Positions 37,001-46,528 of a stretch of DNA of 64,000 bases are shown here, piece by piece. Origin of the DNA: Gavia stellata (Eukaryota; Chordata; Aves; Gaviiformes; Gaviidae); the NCBI RefSeq assembly GCF_030936135.1, contig NC_082603.1:20302880-20366879 (forward strand), read 5' to 3'. The translations under genes were made by a program, and so were the position numbers. The stretch's first letter is position 1. Every line of letters starts with the position of its first letter. The notes under the pieces are model-generated. The model did no database searches. It worked only from the letters and a program-made list of their open reading frames with translations, and was not told where the DNA came from.

Positions 37001-40000
37001 GGAGTACTGCATTCAGCTCTGGGGCCCCCAACATAAGAAGGACATGGACCTGTTGGAGCGAGCTCAGAGGAGGGCCACGAAGATGATCAGAGGGCTGGAG
37101 CACCTCTCCTATGAAGAAAGGCTGAGAGAGTTGGGTTGTTCAGTCTGAAGAGAAGGCTCGGGGGAGACATTCCAGTACCTGAAGGGGGCCTATAAGAAAG
37201 CTGGAGAGGGACTTTTTACAAGGGCATGTAGTGATAGGACAAGGGGTAATGGCTTTAAACTGAAAGAGGGTAGGTTTAGATTAGACATAAGGAAGAAATT
37301 CTTCACCATGAGGGTGGTGAGGCACGGGAACAGGTTGCCCAGGGAAGTTGTGGATGCCCCATCCCTGAAAGTATTCAAAGCCAGGTTGGATGGGGCTTTG
37401 AGCAACCTGGTCTAGTGGAAGGTGTCCCTGCCTATGGCAGGACATGATCTTTAAGGTCCCTTCCAACCCAAACCATTCTACGATTCTATGATTCTATGAT
37501 TTATTTCTGAAAATTGTGTGCCAAACTGTGCCATAATGTTAGAGAAACAGAGAGAAACTAGTATTCCCTGCACCTGTTAGGTGGAAGAACAGAAAGGTGC
37601 TTGTTTAATAGACCATATCTTTTGTGATAAAGACATTCCTCGTCACTTTATCATTCCCGATCGTTTCATACAACTGTATGGATGTGCGTTTGATGTGCTT
37701 GAGCTTCGTATTTCTTCATTAGAGCAAACACTGCTCTGAAGAAAATACTAGAATAGACAGACTATTCTGGCTGTAAGAGAGCCGCCGTGGGGGATCCAAT
37801 CTTCCTTTGAAATGTAAAACACCTTCAATTTATGTGAATATAATAGCAAGTATACTGTTCTGCAGCAAGGGTCCCTGTAGCCTGGTGTCTTCCTGCCTGA
37901 ACGGTGGCCACAAGCAGACACCCAGAGATGAGCAAAGCCAGGGAAAGGTGTATTGTGAGCACTCCTCCTGGCACACTTTCCTGGGCTCTCTCAATCTTCC
38001 TCCCAAAGGGTACCAGGTGATTCATGCCAGAATGATATGCGCATCCTGCAGTGTTGGTTCTACCAGGACTAGAAATTGTGAACTGAGTAGGACGAATGAG
38101 AAGCATTTGTTTATACTAATTTCCTTTACTTAAAGTGAGGTTGACATGTATGTTTCCAATGGACTCATCCAGTTGAAGATTAATGGTGTTCAAGTCCCAA
38201 CAGATGTTCCATACACATCTAATTCTGGTAAGAGACTCATCTTTCTATTTTGTTTAATCTTTTCTGATCTTTTGAAGAAGGAGAGGATGTGATCCTGCAA
38301 ACACCTCTCAAGATAAAGATCGCCCTAATTTGAGAAACAATTATGTTATTTTAACATACCTTCATGCTACCTTTCATAGCAGGTGGCAAGAAAGATGAGG
38401 AAAGAAAAGAGATGCTGATCCTGTGTATCTTTGCACAAACCAAATAATGCAGGGCTGTGGTACCTTGTGCTGACCACAGAGAGCCACAGAACAAGCATCT
38501 AGATGTCCTCTGGCCACAGCCACCCTTGTCACAGGGCTTCAGCTTGTTCCAGGGCAGGGAGCAGTACGGTCTTTCTCGTTTCCCCCATCTCTTTCAAGAT
38601 ATATTAGAGCCTGCATCAAGTCCCCAGGAATTTAACAAGTGGTTCAGGTTGGACCCTAAAACAGTAACTTCCTTTTACAAGAAATCCCTATTTGCTTTTT
38701 TATTGCAGATGCAAGCCTGCTGATCAGCAGCGAAAAGGAAGGCCTGTCACTAAAAGCCCCAGATTATGGCATAGATAAACTATATTATGATGGGCATAGA
38801 CTTGAGGTATTTTTTTAAAATTATTTTCAGTGGTTTTCTTTTTAGAAGAAAAACACTTAAATGCATCTTTACTTTATTTCCACAAAGGTTCAGGTTGCTT
38901 TCTGGATGGCTGGAAAAACATGTGGTATTTGTGGAAAATATGATGCTGAGAAGGAAAGGGAGTATCAAATGCCCAGTGGATATCTAGCTAAAGATGCAGT
39001 GAGTTTTGGTCAGTCCTGGATCATCTCAGAAGACCCCTGTGCTGGAGGTACTAAGATTCTAACATGTATTAATGTCATTGCCTTTGACCAATTAATTAGT
39101 CACATGAATCGATGATATATATTAATTGTAGCACGATCATCTTATTTTTCACTATTTTTGTGATTAGTGGCCATAGACTAAGAAAAAAAATCTGTTTTTC
39201 CTGAGTTTGGTAGTTCACTGCCAGTTCTGATTTTGTTGCATTTTTATATCAACTTCTGATGCACTATGTAGTTACCTGAAGTTTGTGTGTTCCAGATAAA
39301 ATTATAAACTTAAAACTAAGATGATGTTAGTATGAAAAGTAGGTAGTTTGACTGTTGACAAAAGACGCTTTATATCATCCTTAATAGTTTCACTCTGTTT
39401 CCATTCTGTTATTTCCAGGCTCTTAGTTTCCCAGAAAAAAAATAAAATCTAGCCCTGGCTATCAAACTAGAGGTCATCTGAGATGGGAAATACCCATTTT
39501 AATTTCCTTGGGCTGAAGATGAACATAATCTGAAACCTTCACCCTGGGGAATGTTTGTTCTTACTATCCAGGTCCTATACAAAACCAAAATTAATGTATT
39601 GATAACATTAGGATGCACCACATTTTCTGTGGAACCGCACCCTCTGGGCATGTGGTGGCATTTTTGGAATATATTCTTAGACCAAGCTCACCTGGGGCGA
39701 CGGGTCCAGGAAAGCCTGTATCACACAGGCTTAAGGACTAAGCTACTCAGCCATGGCAGGGCAGGTATGATGCTAGGCACAGTGCAGAAGTGGCTATACA
39801 GATGTCTAGGAGCCACTACTGCCCCAAAATGAAGTGCTGTCGTAGTTTGGGTAAAGTTGAGTGTCAGCTGACCAAGGTTTTCACATGTACCTTTTTGGAT
39901 TTGGACACCTGTCTCCTACCTAGATCCTGTTTGGCAAGCCTCTGTCCTTGGAACTGTGCCCCATGTGCCCGATTTTCTCATAGCTTAAGCCGTTGACAGA

Positions 40001-40586
40001 AAATTGACTCACTTCAATTGGAGTAGTTTCACGTAGTTTATGTCACCTGGTTCATCTATTGGTCTTAGTTGTTGCCAATATTCTACAAATTAAGTCCAAA
40101 AAGTTACTTGTATAAATTCTGTAGGTGCTTTAAGAGAATTAATGTTTTATAGCTTGTAAGCTGCAGCGCAAATTTGTCAAAATTGAGAAGCCAGTTCCAT
40201 TTGAGAAGACGGCAGCAAAATGCTTCTCCGTGGAGCCAGTTCTGCACTGCGTAGAAGGCTGTTCAGCAACCAGGACTGTTCCCGTCTCCGTGGGCTTCCA
40301 CTGCGTACCAGCTGGTGAGACTGCAGATCGGGTGCTTGCGCACAACACAAACAGTATGTCTGACTGTGGCTCTGTGAAAAAACGTGAGGGTGACCGTACT
40401 CACACACGAGTACCTTGATGTACAAAAAACCCCTCACACGACCTCTTTTTTCCTATTTTCTCATTTACAGACTCCGCTCTCAACCTGGAAGGGCAGATTA
40501 GGCTAGCCCAGAAATCCGAGGACGTCGTGAGCACGGTTTCTGCTCATATGGCGTGTTCCTGTGAGCGACAGTCGTGCCCAGCGTGA
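15610..40586 (+). CDS. VTG3: Vitellogenin-3 (short-phosvitin vitellogenin), complete
   Basis: Secreted lipid- and metal-carrying yolk precursor. I trace 35 coding exons, the canonical vitellogenin count: 15610-15649, 15988-16008, 16201-16352, 18184-18435, 18585-18746, 18904-19052, 19486-19636, 19744-19901, 19987-20152, 20653-20778, 21793-22011, 22426-22643, 22762-22859, 23285-23409, 24072-24173, 24778-24897, 24998-25187, 25529-25622, 26395-26580, 26785-26929, 27713-27941, 28030-28205, 28456-28794, 29148-29195, 29357-29443, 30990-31202, 31294-31436, 32766-32904, 33620-33755, 34886-35072, 38136-38227, 38709-38806, 38888-39047, 40153-40314, 40471-40586. The sum is 5199 nt, 1732 residues, all phases compatible and no internal stop, so the gene looks functional. 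Domains: signal peptide (1-15), lipovitellin 1 (to about 1093), reduced phosvitin (1094-1206), lipovitellin 2 (from 1252), VWD (from about 1462; CGIC 1599-1602). It is called VTG3 rather than VTG1 because the phosvitin is short and it adjoins VTG2 and CTBS. It lies head to tail with VTG2, pointing to tandem duplication. Confidence 0.93.
16201..26929 (+). CDS. VTG3: VTG3 exons 3-20: lipovitellin 1
   Basis: Eighteen exons make up the large lipoprotein N-terminal domain shared with apoB and MTP. The beta-barrel N-sheet comes first ([51 protein letters not shown]) and includes a KSKDL receptor-binding-like motif in exon 5. The helical repeats follow ([33 protein letters not shown]). The lipid-cavity sheets come next ([50 protein letters not shown]). 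Exon 4 ends at a weak donor (gtttgt) but phase and homology support it. Exon 20 has the same length (145) as exon 20 of VTG2. Confidence 0.92.
18651..18674 (+). other. VTG3: Candidate oocyte-receptor binding motif in VTG3 exon 5
   Basis: Residues 178-185 read TISKSKDL, directly before TDCQEK. In fish vitellogenin, a segment of the form HLTK-[ST]-K-[DE]-L in the same place, just before an NCQE-type sequence, was mapped as the contact for the oocyte vitellogenin receptor. The K-[ST]-K-D-L core is kept here. Location and motif are seen; binding is inferred from the fish work. Confidence 0.5.
24600..24665. repeat. Possible old interspersed-repeat fragment
   Basis: Intronic sequence resembling ACATAAGAAAGGCCACATTG followed by GTTCAGACC is similar to a degraded repeat tail I have seen in sauropsid genomes. 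It is short and diverged; family assignment would need a repeat-library search. Confidence 0.3.
26049..26106. repeat. Imperfect (AAT)n microsatellite in VTG3 intron 18
   Basis: About 58 bp of AAT triplets with AGT, GGT and GAT interruptions. A candidate polymorphic marker. Confidence 0.85.
28456..28794 (+). CDS. VTG3: VTG3 exon 23: contracted phosvitin domain
   Basis: A 339-nt, 113-codon exon (residues 1094-1206) homologous to the 195-codon phosvitin exon of VTG2: it opens [11 protein letters not shown] and sits at the same phase after FK. A short TCN-coded serine block (about 28552-28590) is followed by a charged linker ([18 protein letters not shown]) and an AGC-coded block of short SSS/SSR/SSG runs. 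There are no histidine-rich repeats. Cysteines stand at residues 1187 and 1196, unusual because phosvitins generally lack them. The acceptor is ggAG (28452-28455), with G at -3. The weakened polyserine predicts much lower phosphate and metal load than VTG2. Confidence 0.88.
29148..29443 (+). CDS. VTG3: VTG3 exons 24-25: phosvitin tail
   Basis: Exon 24 (29148-29195) reads [16 protein letters not shown]. Exon 25 (29357-29443) reads DPGREVLN followed by a small serine run ([11 protein letters not shown]) and [10 protein letters not shown]. They align by position and phase with VTG2 exons 24 and 25 (51 and 90 nt), each one codon shorter. Sequence similarity is low, as expected of a disordered linker. 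Their splice signals (cacag/gtacat, tgcag/gtgagt) are good. Confidence 0.8.
30990..33755 (+). CDS. VTG3: VTG3 exons 26-29: lipovitellin 2
   Basis: Exons 30990-31202, 31294-31436, 32766-32904 and 33620-33755 carry [77 protein letters not shown] and [15 protein letters not shown]. Lengths are identical to the VTG2 counterparts. Introns 25 (29444-30989), 27 (31437-32765), 28 (32905-33619) and 29 (33756-34885) show no feature I can name. Confidence 0.92.
34886..40586 (+). CDS. VTG3: VTG3 exons 30-35: von Willebrand D / YGP40-like C-terminus
   Basis: Exons 34886-35072, 38136-38227, 38709-38806, 38888-39047, 40153-40314, 40471-40586. Hallmarks are [60 protein letters not shown] and a terminal CSCERQSC. 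Cysteines match VTG2, so the disulfide-bonded VWD fold should form. Intron 30 has been enlarged to about 3 kb by a CR1 insertion. Confidence 0.92.
35375..35450. repeat. Possible old interspersed-repeat fragment
   Basis: Sequence resembling GGACTATTGTAATCATTTGG followed by TCTGGCCTCC is similar to ancient CR1-like tails in sauropsids. It is diverged and unconfirmed; it lies about 300 bp upstream of the younger CR1 copy. Confidence 0.3.
35770..37500 (+). mobile_element. CR1 LINE, internally deleted copy
   Basis: A non-LTR retrotransposon in VTG3 intron 30, same strand as the gene. The endonuclease half of ORF2 reads in one frame from about 35928 to 36581 ([39 protein letters not shown]), broken by a single TGA at 36246-36248. 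Near 36570 the reading jumps from KLTTLDFS directly to [10 protein letters not shown], so most of the reverse transcriptase is missing. The remaining catalytic box reads FANNTKL (36632-36652) instead of FADDTKL. The CR1 C-terminal half and 3' UTR follow ([20 protein letters not shown], then [10 protein letters not shown] in another frame). It ends in the CR1 hallmark ATTCTATGATTCTATGAT. It is incapable of autonomous movement; the 5' boundary is approximate. Confidence 0.92.
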
Positions 40587-40772
40587 CGCCCCGTCCCACA
40601 GGACCCACTCCTTTCTGGGTGTCGTGTCAGCCCCCACAGGCTGTGGCCCTCTGCAGACGGCCGGTTTGGACAGTGAGGATAAGGCCCTGTCCCCTTCAGG
40701 AGATGGTTCTTCTCTAGTTATTTTGAAATCTTGACAATAATTCTGGAAACCCTTCGCCGGGTTTGATCTTTT

Positions 40773-40778
40773 AATAAA
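40773..40778 (+). terminator. VTG3: VTG3 poly(A) signal AATAAA
   Basis: AATAAA lies 187 nt after the VTG3 stop codon (40584-40586), much like the VTG2 spacing. Cleavage would fall near 40790-40800, only about 290 bp before the CTBS start codon. Confidence 0.78.
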
Positions 40779-40839
40779 CGTTGCTCTGTAAAAGCGGTCA
40801 GCGAAGACCATTTCTCTCTGAACGAGCGGTTCCCGGGGG

Positions 40840-41390
40840 CTGGGCCGCCCACGGGCCTGCCCGGGCTGCCGCGCGCCGCCCACGCCCACGCCACCGGCAA
40901 GGCTGCGGCTCGTCCCTCACGCCCGGAGGCCGCCCGCGGCTCACCCCGCCCCTCGGCGGGGACACGGGGGCGACGGCCCGCGGCGCTCCCCCGCGGGCTG
41001 CGGGGCGGAGCTGCGCGGCCGGGCCGGCACCCAGCGCGCCCCGCCCGCCGGCGCCGCCGGTCCCGAGGCGGAAGCGGCGAGCGGCCATGGGGCGGCCGTG
41101 GCGCCGGTGGGTGCTGCCGCTCGGCCTCCTGCAGCTGCTGGGCCGCCTCGCCGCCGGTGCGTGCCCCTGCCAGGACCCGCGGCTCTGCCACCCCATCACG
41201 GGCACCGGCGGCTTCGAGGTGCGCGTCCGCCGGCGGCTCTGGGCCCCCCGGCCCGGCGGCTGTGGGCCCCGGGGCGTGCGGAAGGCTGGGGAGAGCGGCC
41301 CGGGGGAGGCGCGGCGCTGCCGGGCGGCGGGGAAGGCCGGTCCCGGGGCGGGCTGCGCCGTTAGCAGCACGTTAAACACACCGTGCGCCG
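40840..41390. promoter_or_regulatory. CTBS: CpG island promoter of CTBS
   Basis: A sharp switch to very GC-rich, CpG-dense sequence spans the upstream region, exon 1 and the start of intron 1 of CTBS. There is no TATA box, as in housekeeping promoters. Long open frames on both strands here are a by-product of GC richness. Borders are by eye. Confidence 0.85.
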
Positions 41391-44300
41391 CTGCCTTATT
41401 TTAACTGCCCGCGTTAGAGTCGAACAGATTTTTAAAAAATAGGTGCGTGTGATTGAGAGGGCAACGTCCGGGTTGTGATGAGTTTGGTTTTGCAGACTGC
41501 TGTCCCCGCTGCAGGGTGAGGGGTTGCACAGGGCTGCTGGAGGCCGCGGCCCTGGGCGGGAGCTGGCGGAGTGCGGAGAAGCACCCGTGCAAGCTGGTTT
41601 CCAGAGACGCGTGTCTTGTGCCTTCTTAAGAGGCACGTGGAAAACAGTCGTCCTGCTGAGAAGTGTTTGTAGCTAATGAGAGTGCTTTTTACCCCTTTTC
41701 CCAGGTCTTCGTGTTCGATGTGGGAAAGGAAACCTGGAAATCCTACGACTGGTCAAAAATTACAACTGTGGCGGCTTTCGGAAAGTACGATCCTGAGCTC
41801 GTGTGCTATGCTCACTCTAAAGGCTCCAGGATAGTACTGAAAGGTTGGTTACGTTGTGAAAATGTGGGTGTTTATGTGATACATGGATAAGAACATAATA
41901 CACGTAGGGCTATAATACCTTGACATTTCACATTTACTTGTATGCGAAGTATTAAACATCAGTAAGAGGATTAATTAATAAGGGGACAATGCACACAGGA
42001 CTGTGATACTTTGACATTTTGCACATGCAGGTGTGCAGGGTATTAAAAAGAAACCCAGCTTCTGCCACAGTAATAGTGAAACTATTCCAGTGACATCTAA
42101 ATAAAAGTTCTCTAACAGGGAACATCACAGCTGCAGTGAAACAGGGAGGAGAAGAAAAGCCTGCAGTAGATATCCATTTGGGTCTGTGTTATGGATGTTA
42201 TGCGCAGTACCCAAAAGACAGGGTAAGGGAAGGAGCTACATGTAATTTTCAGTATTTTTCACTTAAATCAATTCCTCTGTGAATGAATACTCGGGAACTC
42301 TGTGTAGGTGCAAACACTGATTAGAAAGACAAAGTCCATCTTGTCAATCTGTGCTTAACATGCTGTAACCAAGTTTTGGCTCTGTTGAGGTAAAAATGTA
42401 ATCCAAGACCACAATGTGGAAAACAACAAAGGTTAAACATAAAAGTATGTTTATCAAAACAGTAAGACACAGTCCCTCTGGCTCCCTGGAAATACTGGAA
42501 GTAAATTGACTTCAAGAAAGGCAGTTTACAGTGGCTCAAAAAATATTAAGCAGAAGAAAGAAGATTAAAATGACAGGAAAAAAATCCAAAAGGAACTTAA
42601 TTTTAAACTCTGCTGTCTCAAGGAAGCTTGGTAAGCTCTTCTGGGGTGGGTTCTCAAAATTACGCTTGGGAAAAAAGTTTAACTCCTTTGTATTTTACCA
42701 GTATGGGTGTAGGGAGTTTTTATTTTGTGGTTATGTTAGTTGGTTCAGTAAAGACAAACCTTTCCTCCTTACTATTAATATGGTGCAAATACGTGTTAAC
42801 TTTTGAAGGCCTCTTGCCTAGGTGATGTACCTCTTAAGGAAATCGTTGATCCTGCTAGAAGAGCAGCGTGGATATCCCAACAGGTGGACCTTGCAAAAAG
42901 ACAGTATATGGATGGTATTAACATAGATATAGAGCAAGAAGTTAATGAAACCTCCCCTGAGTATTATGCATTAACAGAGCTTGTTAAAGAAACTACAGAT
43001 GCTTTTCACAGAGAGATTCCAGGATCACAGGTAATAATAATGTTCTTTATACAAACATTAAGTTTAACTTTATGAAATGCAAGGAGGTTTGAGAACGCTG
43101 TTTAGCATATGAATATGAAAAAATGATGCAGATCTAAAGCATGATGTTCTCATGAATAGTTAATTATGAATGTTAGCTGTGATATGCTGTAGTAAGAATC
43201 ACTCTTTCTGACTTGTATGAATTTAAATGGGAGGAGGGTTTCACTGAGATTTGTAGATACAATGTTATTGCCGTGTGTGAGCTGGCAGTTATTAGTATGG
43301 TTTAATGAATCCTTGAAAGTAGGGCAAATGCAGACTTCTGGTGCAAAAGCCTGACAATGTTTTGGTAAACCCATCACTAAAGTTTTAAGGATTTGCATCA
43401 TGCTTCTTATTTTTGATCAGATGGTTTTCATGTTGTATTTTAATGTCTTTGGTGTTTTGAATTCACTAATGGGGCACTCACTGTTTATTATCTAATGTTT
43501 GTTTTATCAGCTGAGCAGCTTCTCCTATAGTTCCTTTTAAACACTGTGCAACATTTGGGAAATACTGTCTTTAGAAGTTACAGCTTTTTTTAAAGAGAAA
43601 ACTGGAGTGCCTGAGTGCCATACAGGATGCTAACTTGTGCATTTTTCCTTCAGGTGACATTTGATGTGGCTTGGTCTCCAGCATGCATAGATAAAAGGTG
43701 CTACAACTACACTGGGATTGCAGATGCCTGTGACTTCTTATTTGTGATGTCGTATGATGAACAGAGTCAGATCTGGACAGACTGTATTGCAAAAGCCAAT
43801 GCTCCTTACCTGCAGACTTTAGTTGGTGAGGACAAAACGCCTCCCCAGGATTCAGAACATTTCCATTTGTTCACATGAATAAATAGAAAAGATTGCCATT
43901 TCTTAGACAAGTTTTTTGGTTGTATTAAAGCTTTTGAGTGTGCTCAAATATGTGTTGTCCTAATGTGATAACAGTATCTCAGATCCTTATGACACTACAG
44001 ATAGACCTTTAGCAGTTGTGTGCTGTTACTTGTAATTGTCTAACCCTCATGATTGTGAAGAACACTTTTGGGATGAAAAATGGCAGCCAAAGCAATGTTG
44101 TCTGCCTGGGCTTGCAAAGAACCTGAAACATTTGTGTCTCATCCTTGTGTACTGCTGCTATGGGCAGCTGGTTTTCAGTGTGAGCAACTAGAGCAGTTTC
44201 TAGGATCTGAATAGAGCAAGAGTAGGAGCATGCAGGTGGGAGGTAAAGAAGAGCTTGCACCTTAGCCTCTGCCTGGGGATCATGCAAGTCCTATATTGGC

Positions 44301-46528
44301 TCTGGCTCTAGATTAGTTCTAAGAATAAAAAGAGTGGGAAAATGCAATAATGCATCTTAATTTTCTTCAAAACTAGGATATGAAGAGTATATTACTATGG
44401 GCATTGATCCTAAGAAGCTTGTGATGGGCGTCCCCTGGTACGGCTATGACTATGTCTGCCAAAACCTATCTAAGGTAAGATGGAGATTATTCATTTGCAA
44501 TTGTATTGTTAATTTTTTCCTTGGAAAGAGCCGGCTAGATTTTGGTTATCCTGTTTTTGGATTACAAAATACTGTGGTTTGATGGATAAGAGCATAAAGC
44601 TGGGACTCAAGACAGAGACTTTTGCTTGGCTGATAACTGATGAGCAATGTCTTACCAAACAAGGTATTTTATCTCTCCCTAGGCAACTTGAACCCCATGA
44701 TACTGAAGCACCATGTTTGACTAAAGAGCTATAGATGTTATCTGTACGAGAAGAGGTGATGTCCAAAGGCACTACAACAATTGTATCTGCCTTCTCAACA
44801 GTCACTAAGCTCACTTCTTAAAGACTAGGTGCAACAAACCATAGCAAACCTATGGCTGTTAAAGTATAGCAGTTCATGGCTAAATCATGGAGTCTGAAAC
44901 AACATTATACTTATGAAAAATGTTAAGAGTGAATTAAAAGTGGAAAAGATAAGACAACTGTGTAAGTTGAATGATGTCCATTCAATCCTGTATTACTACA
45001 GAGTAAATAAAATTTAACTGTTTTAATTCTGTCTACAAATAGCATGTCTGCCACAGATACTTGAAGATTTGGGATTTTTGAGGCCCCAGTGCCTTTTGTG
45101 ACTTTGTTCTTGGCTGTACTGCTATTTTGGAGTTGTAACATGAAACTCATGCTATCTGCTTTTTTTTCAGGATCATGTTTGTTCCCTTTCCAAAGTACCT
45201 TTCCGTGGGGCTCCTTGCAGTGATGCTGCAGGGCGTCAGGTTCCCTACAGAGCAATAATGAAGCAGGTGAACAGTTCTTTTTCAGGGGTGCTGTGGGATG
45301 AGGTACAGAAATCTCCATTTTATGAATACAAGGTAAGTGTCTCTTTATAAGCCACCATATTGTGGAGTAAATGTTCATGTTCTTTGATTATAAAGTTTTC
45401 AGGGTTAGATTCTTCCATCTGTGTTTTCTACATCTTTTTTTTTTGTGTAGTAAAGGATGGCTAAGGATGGCTGGATTTCCGTATCTTGATTTCTAGTCTG
45501 AAAGAAGGGTGCAGTCACTGAAGACTACAGGAGTAATAAATACCTTTATTACTTTGAAGTTTTCTTGAGAGATTGTATCATCTCAGGAAGGACGTTTTGG
45601 CACAAAGAAATCCTATAGCTCCATCCTGCACTGTTATAGTTACTTTTCTGAGTTGATGACTGATTTAAACTAAAACAGATTCTGAGATGCTCTTAAGTTT
45701 TTCTAACCCAGTGGCTTGCATTCATATTCTCTTCTGCATTTGGTTTCTACATAGATACAGTGAAAGAGTCCATGAATGATTGTGCTTACGTGAACAACAC
45801 AGTGTATGCACGTTGTCTTGTTTCTTTAGATGTAATTTTAAGTTAAGTAAGTTTCACATGTAGATGATTAAAAGATGGTGTAAGCAATGACCAGGTCAAA
45901 ACAACATAACTGTCAAAATTTTACAACCTCCTCTAAAACTCTGTATTGCTGAAAAAGGCACTTAATCTCTAACTAAATTCACCTGTTAGGTTAGATAGTG
46001 TATCTGCGATTTTAGCTGTATTTTAAAAAAAAATTAAAATACAAATTAGCTATGTCTTTTCCTCTAACTTCAGTTAAAATATATCACTATTTGTAGCTTA
46101 GATTCTACAAGTAAAAAAAAAGCCAAGTATTTGACTTAAAATTTTTAATTGTCCTGTGTGAAAAATAATTTGTAAATCAGGGAATTATCATTATGTAAAT
46201 CTACATAGCTTGTATATCTGAGTTTTTAAATTGTACTTTTCACTGCACTCCACAGAAAATGTATCAAAACTCAATGAACTTTAATGTATCATGTTTATAT
46301 AGATAGGTAGATGCTGACGCAAGTGTTCAAATGTTTTTCTAGGATTCTCTTGGTCACTTCCACCAAGTATGGTATGACGACCCTCACAGCATCTCTCTAA
46401 AAGCAGCATATGTGAAGAACAGAGGTTTAAGGGGCATTGGCATGTGGAATGGAAATAGTCTTGACTATTCCAGGGAAGCTGTAGCAGAACAACAAACTGA
46501 AGCAATGTGGCAAGCCCTGATACCGTAA
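41087..46528 (+). CDS. CTBS: Di-N-acetylchitobiase (GH18), complete
   Basis: Lysosomal glycosidase that removes the reducing-end N-acetylglucosamine from the chitobiose core during breakdown of N-linked glycans. Seven coding exons: 41087-41218, 41705-41843, 42822-43030, 43654-43825, 44377-44474, 45171-45332, 46343-46528 (stop TAA 46526-46528). The total is 1098 nt, 365 residues, phases consistent, slightly shorter at the C-terminus than human (which extends past this LIP end). The signal peptide is residues 1-24 (WVLPLGLLQLLGRLAAG), then ACPCQDPRLC. The GH18 catalytic motif DGINIDIE occupies residues 121-128, with E128 as general acid. Other hallmarks are DFLFVMSYDEQSQIW, KLVMGVPWYGYDY, KVPFRGAPCSDA and GIGMWNGN. 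The start is the ATG inside the CpG island that gives a signal peptide. It lies head to tail with VTG3 and tail to tail with SPATA1, as expected from conserved synteny. Confidence 0.96.
42119..42222 (+). other. Exon-like cassette in CTBS intron 2
   Basis: A 104-nt stretch is bounded by a fair acceptor (ttctctaacag) and a good donor (gtaagg). It is open in the frame continuing from exon 2 (beginning GNITAAVKQGGEEKP). Its length is not a multiple of three, so inclusion would shift exon 3 and reach a TAG shortly after. It is not part of the conserved CTBS protein. It may be a chance match or a poison exon. Confidence 0.3.

Noticed and set aside
15610-40586. Calling the complete vitellogenin VTG1
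   Set aside because: As I know the bird genomes, VTG1 maps away from CTBS and has a larger phosvitin. Adjacency to VTG2 and CTBS together with the short phosvitin favours VTG3.
15610-40586. Idea that the second vitellogenin is a decaying pseudogene because of its poor phosvitin
   Set aside because: All 35 exons are open, phases are consistent, cysteines are kept and the promoter has a TATA box and ERE-like site. Only one weak acceptor and one weak donor were seen.
40781-41404. Long open frames on both strands in the GC-rich region around CTBS exon 1
   Set aside because: CpG islands have few stop codons by chance. Only the frame starting at 41087 gives a signal peptide and splices correctly to GH18 exon 2.
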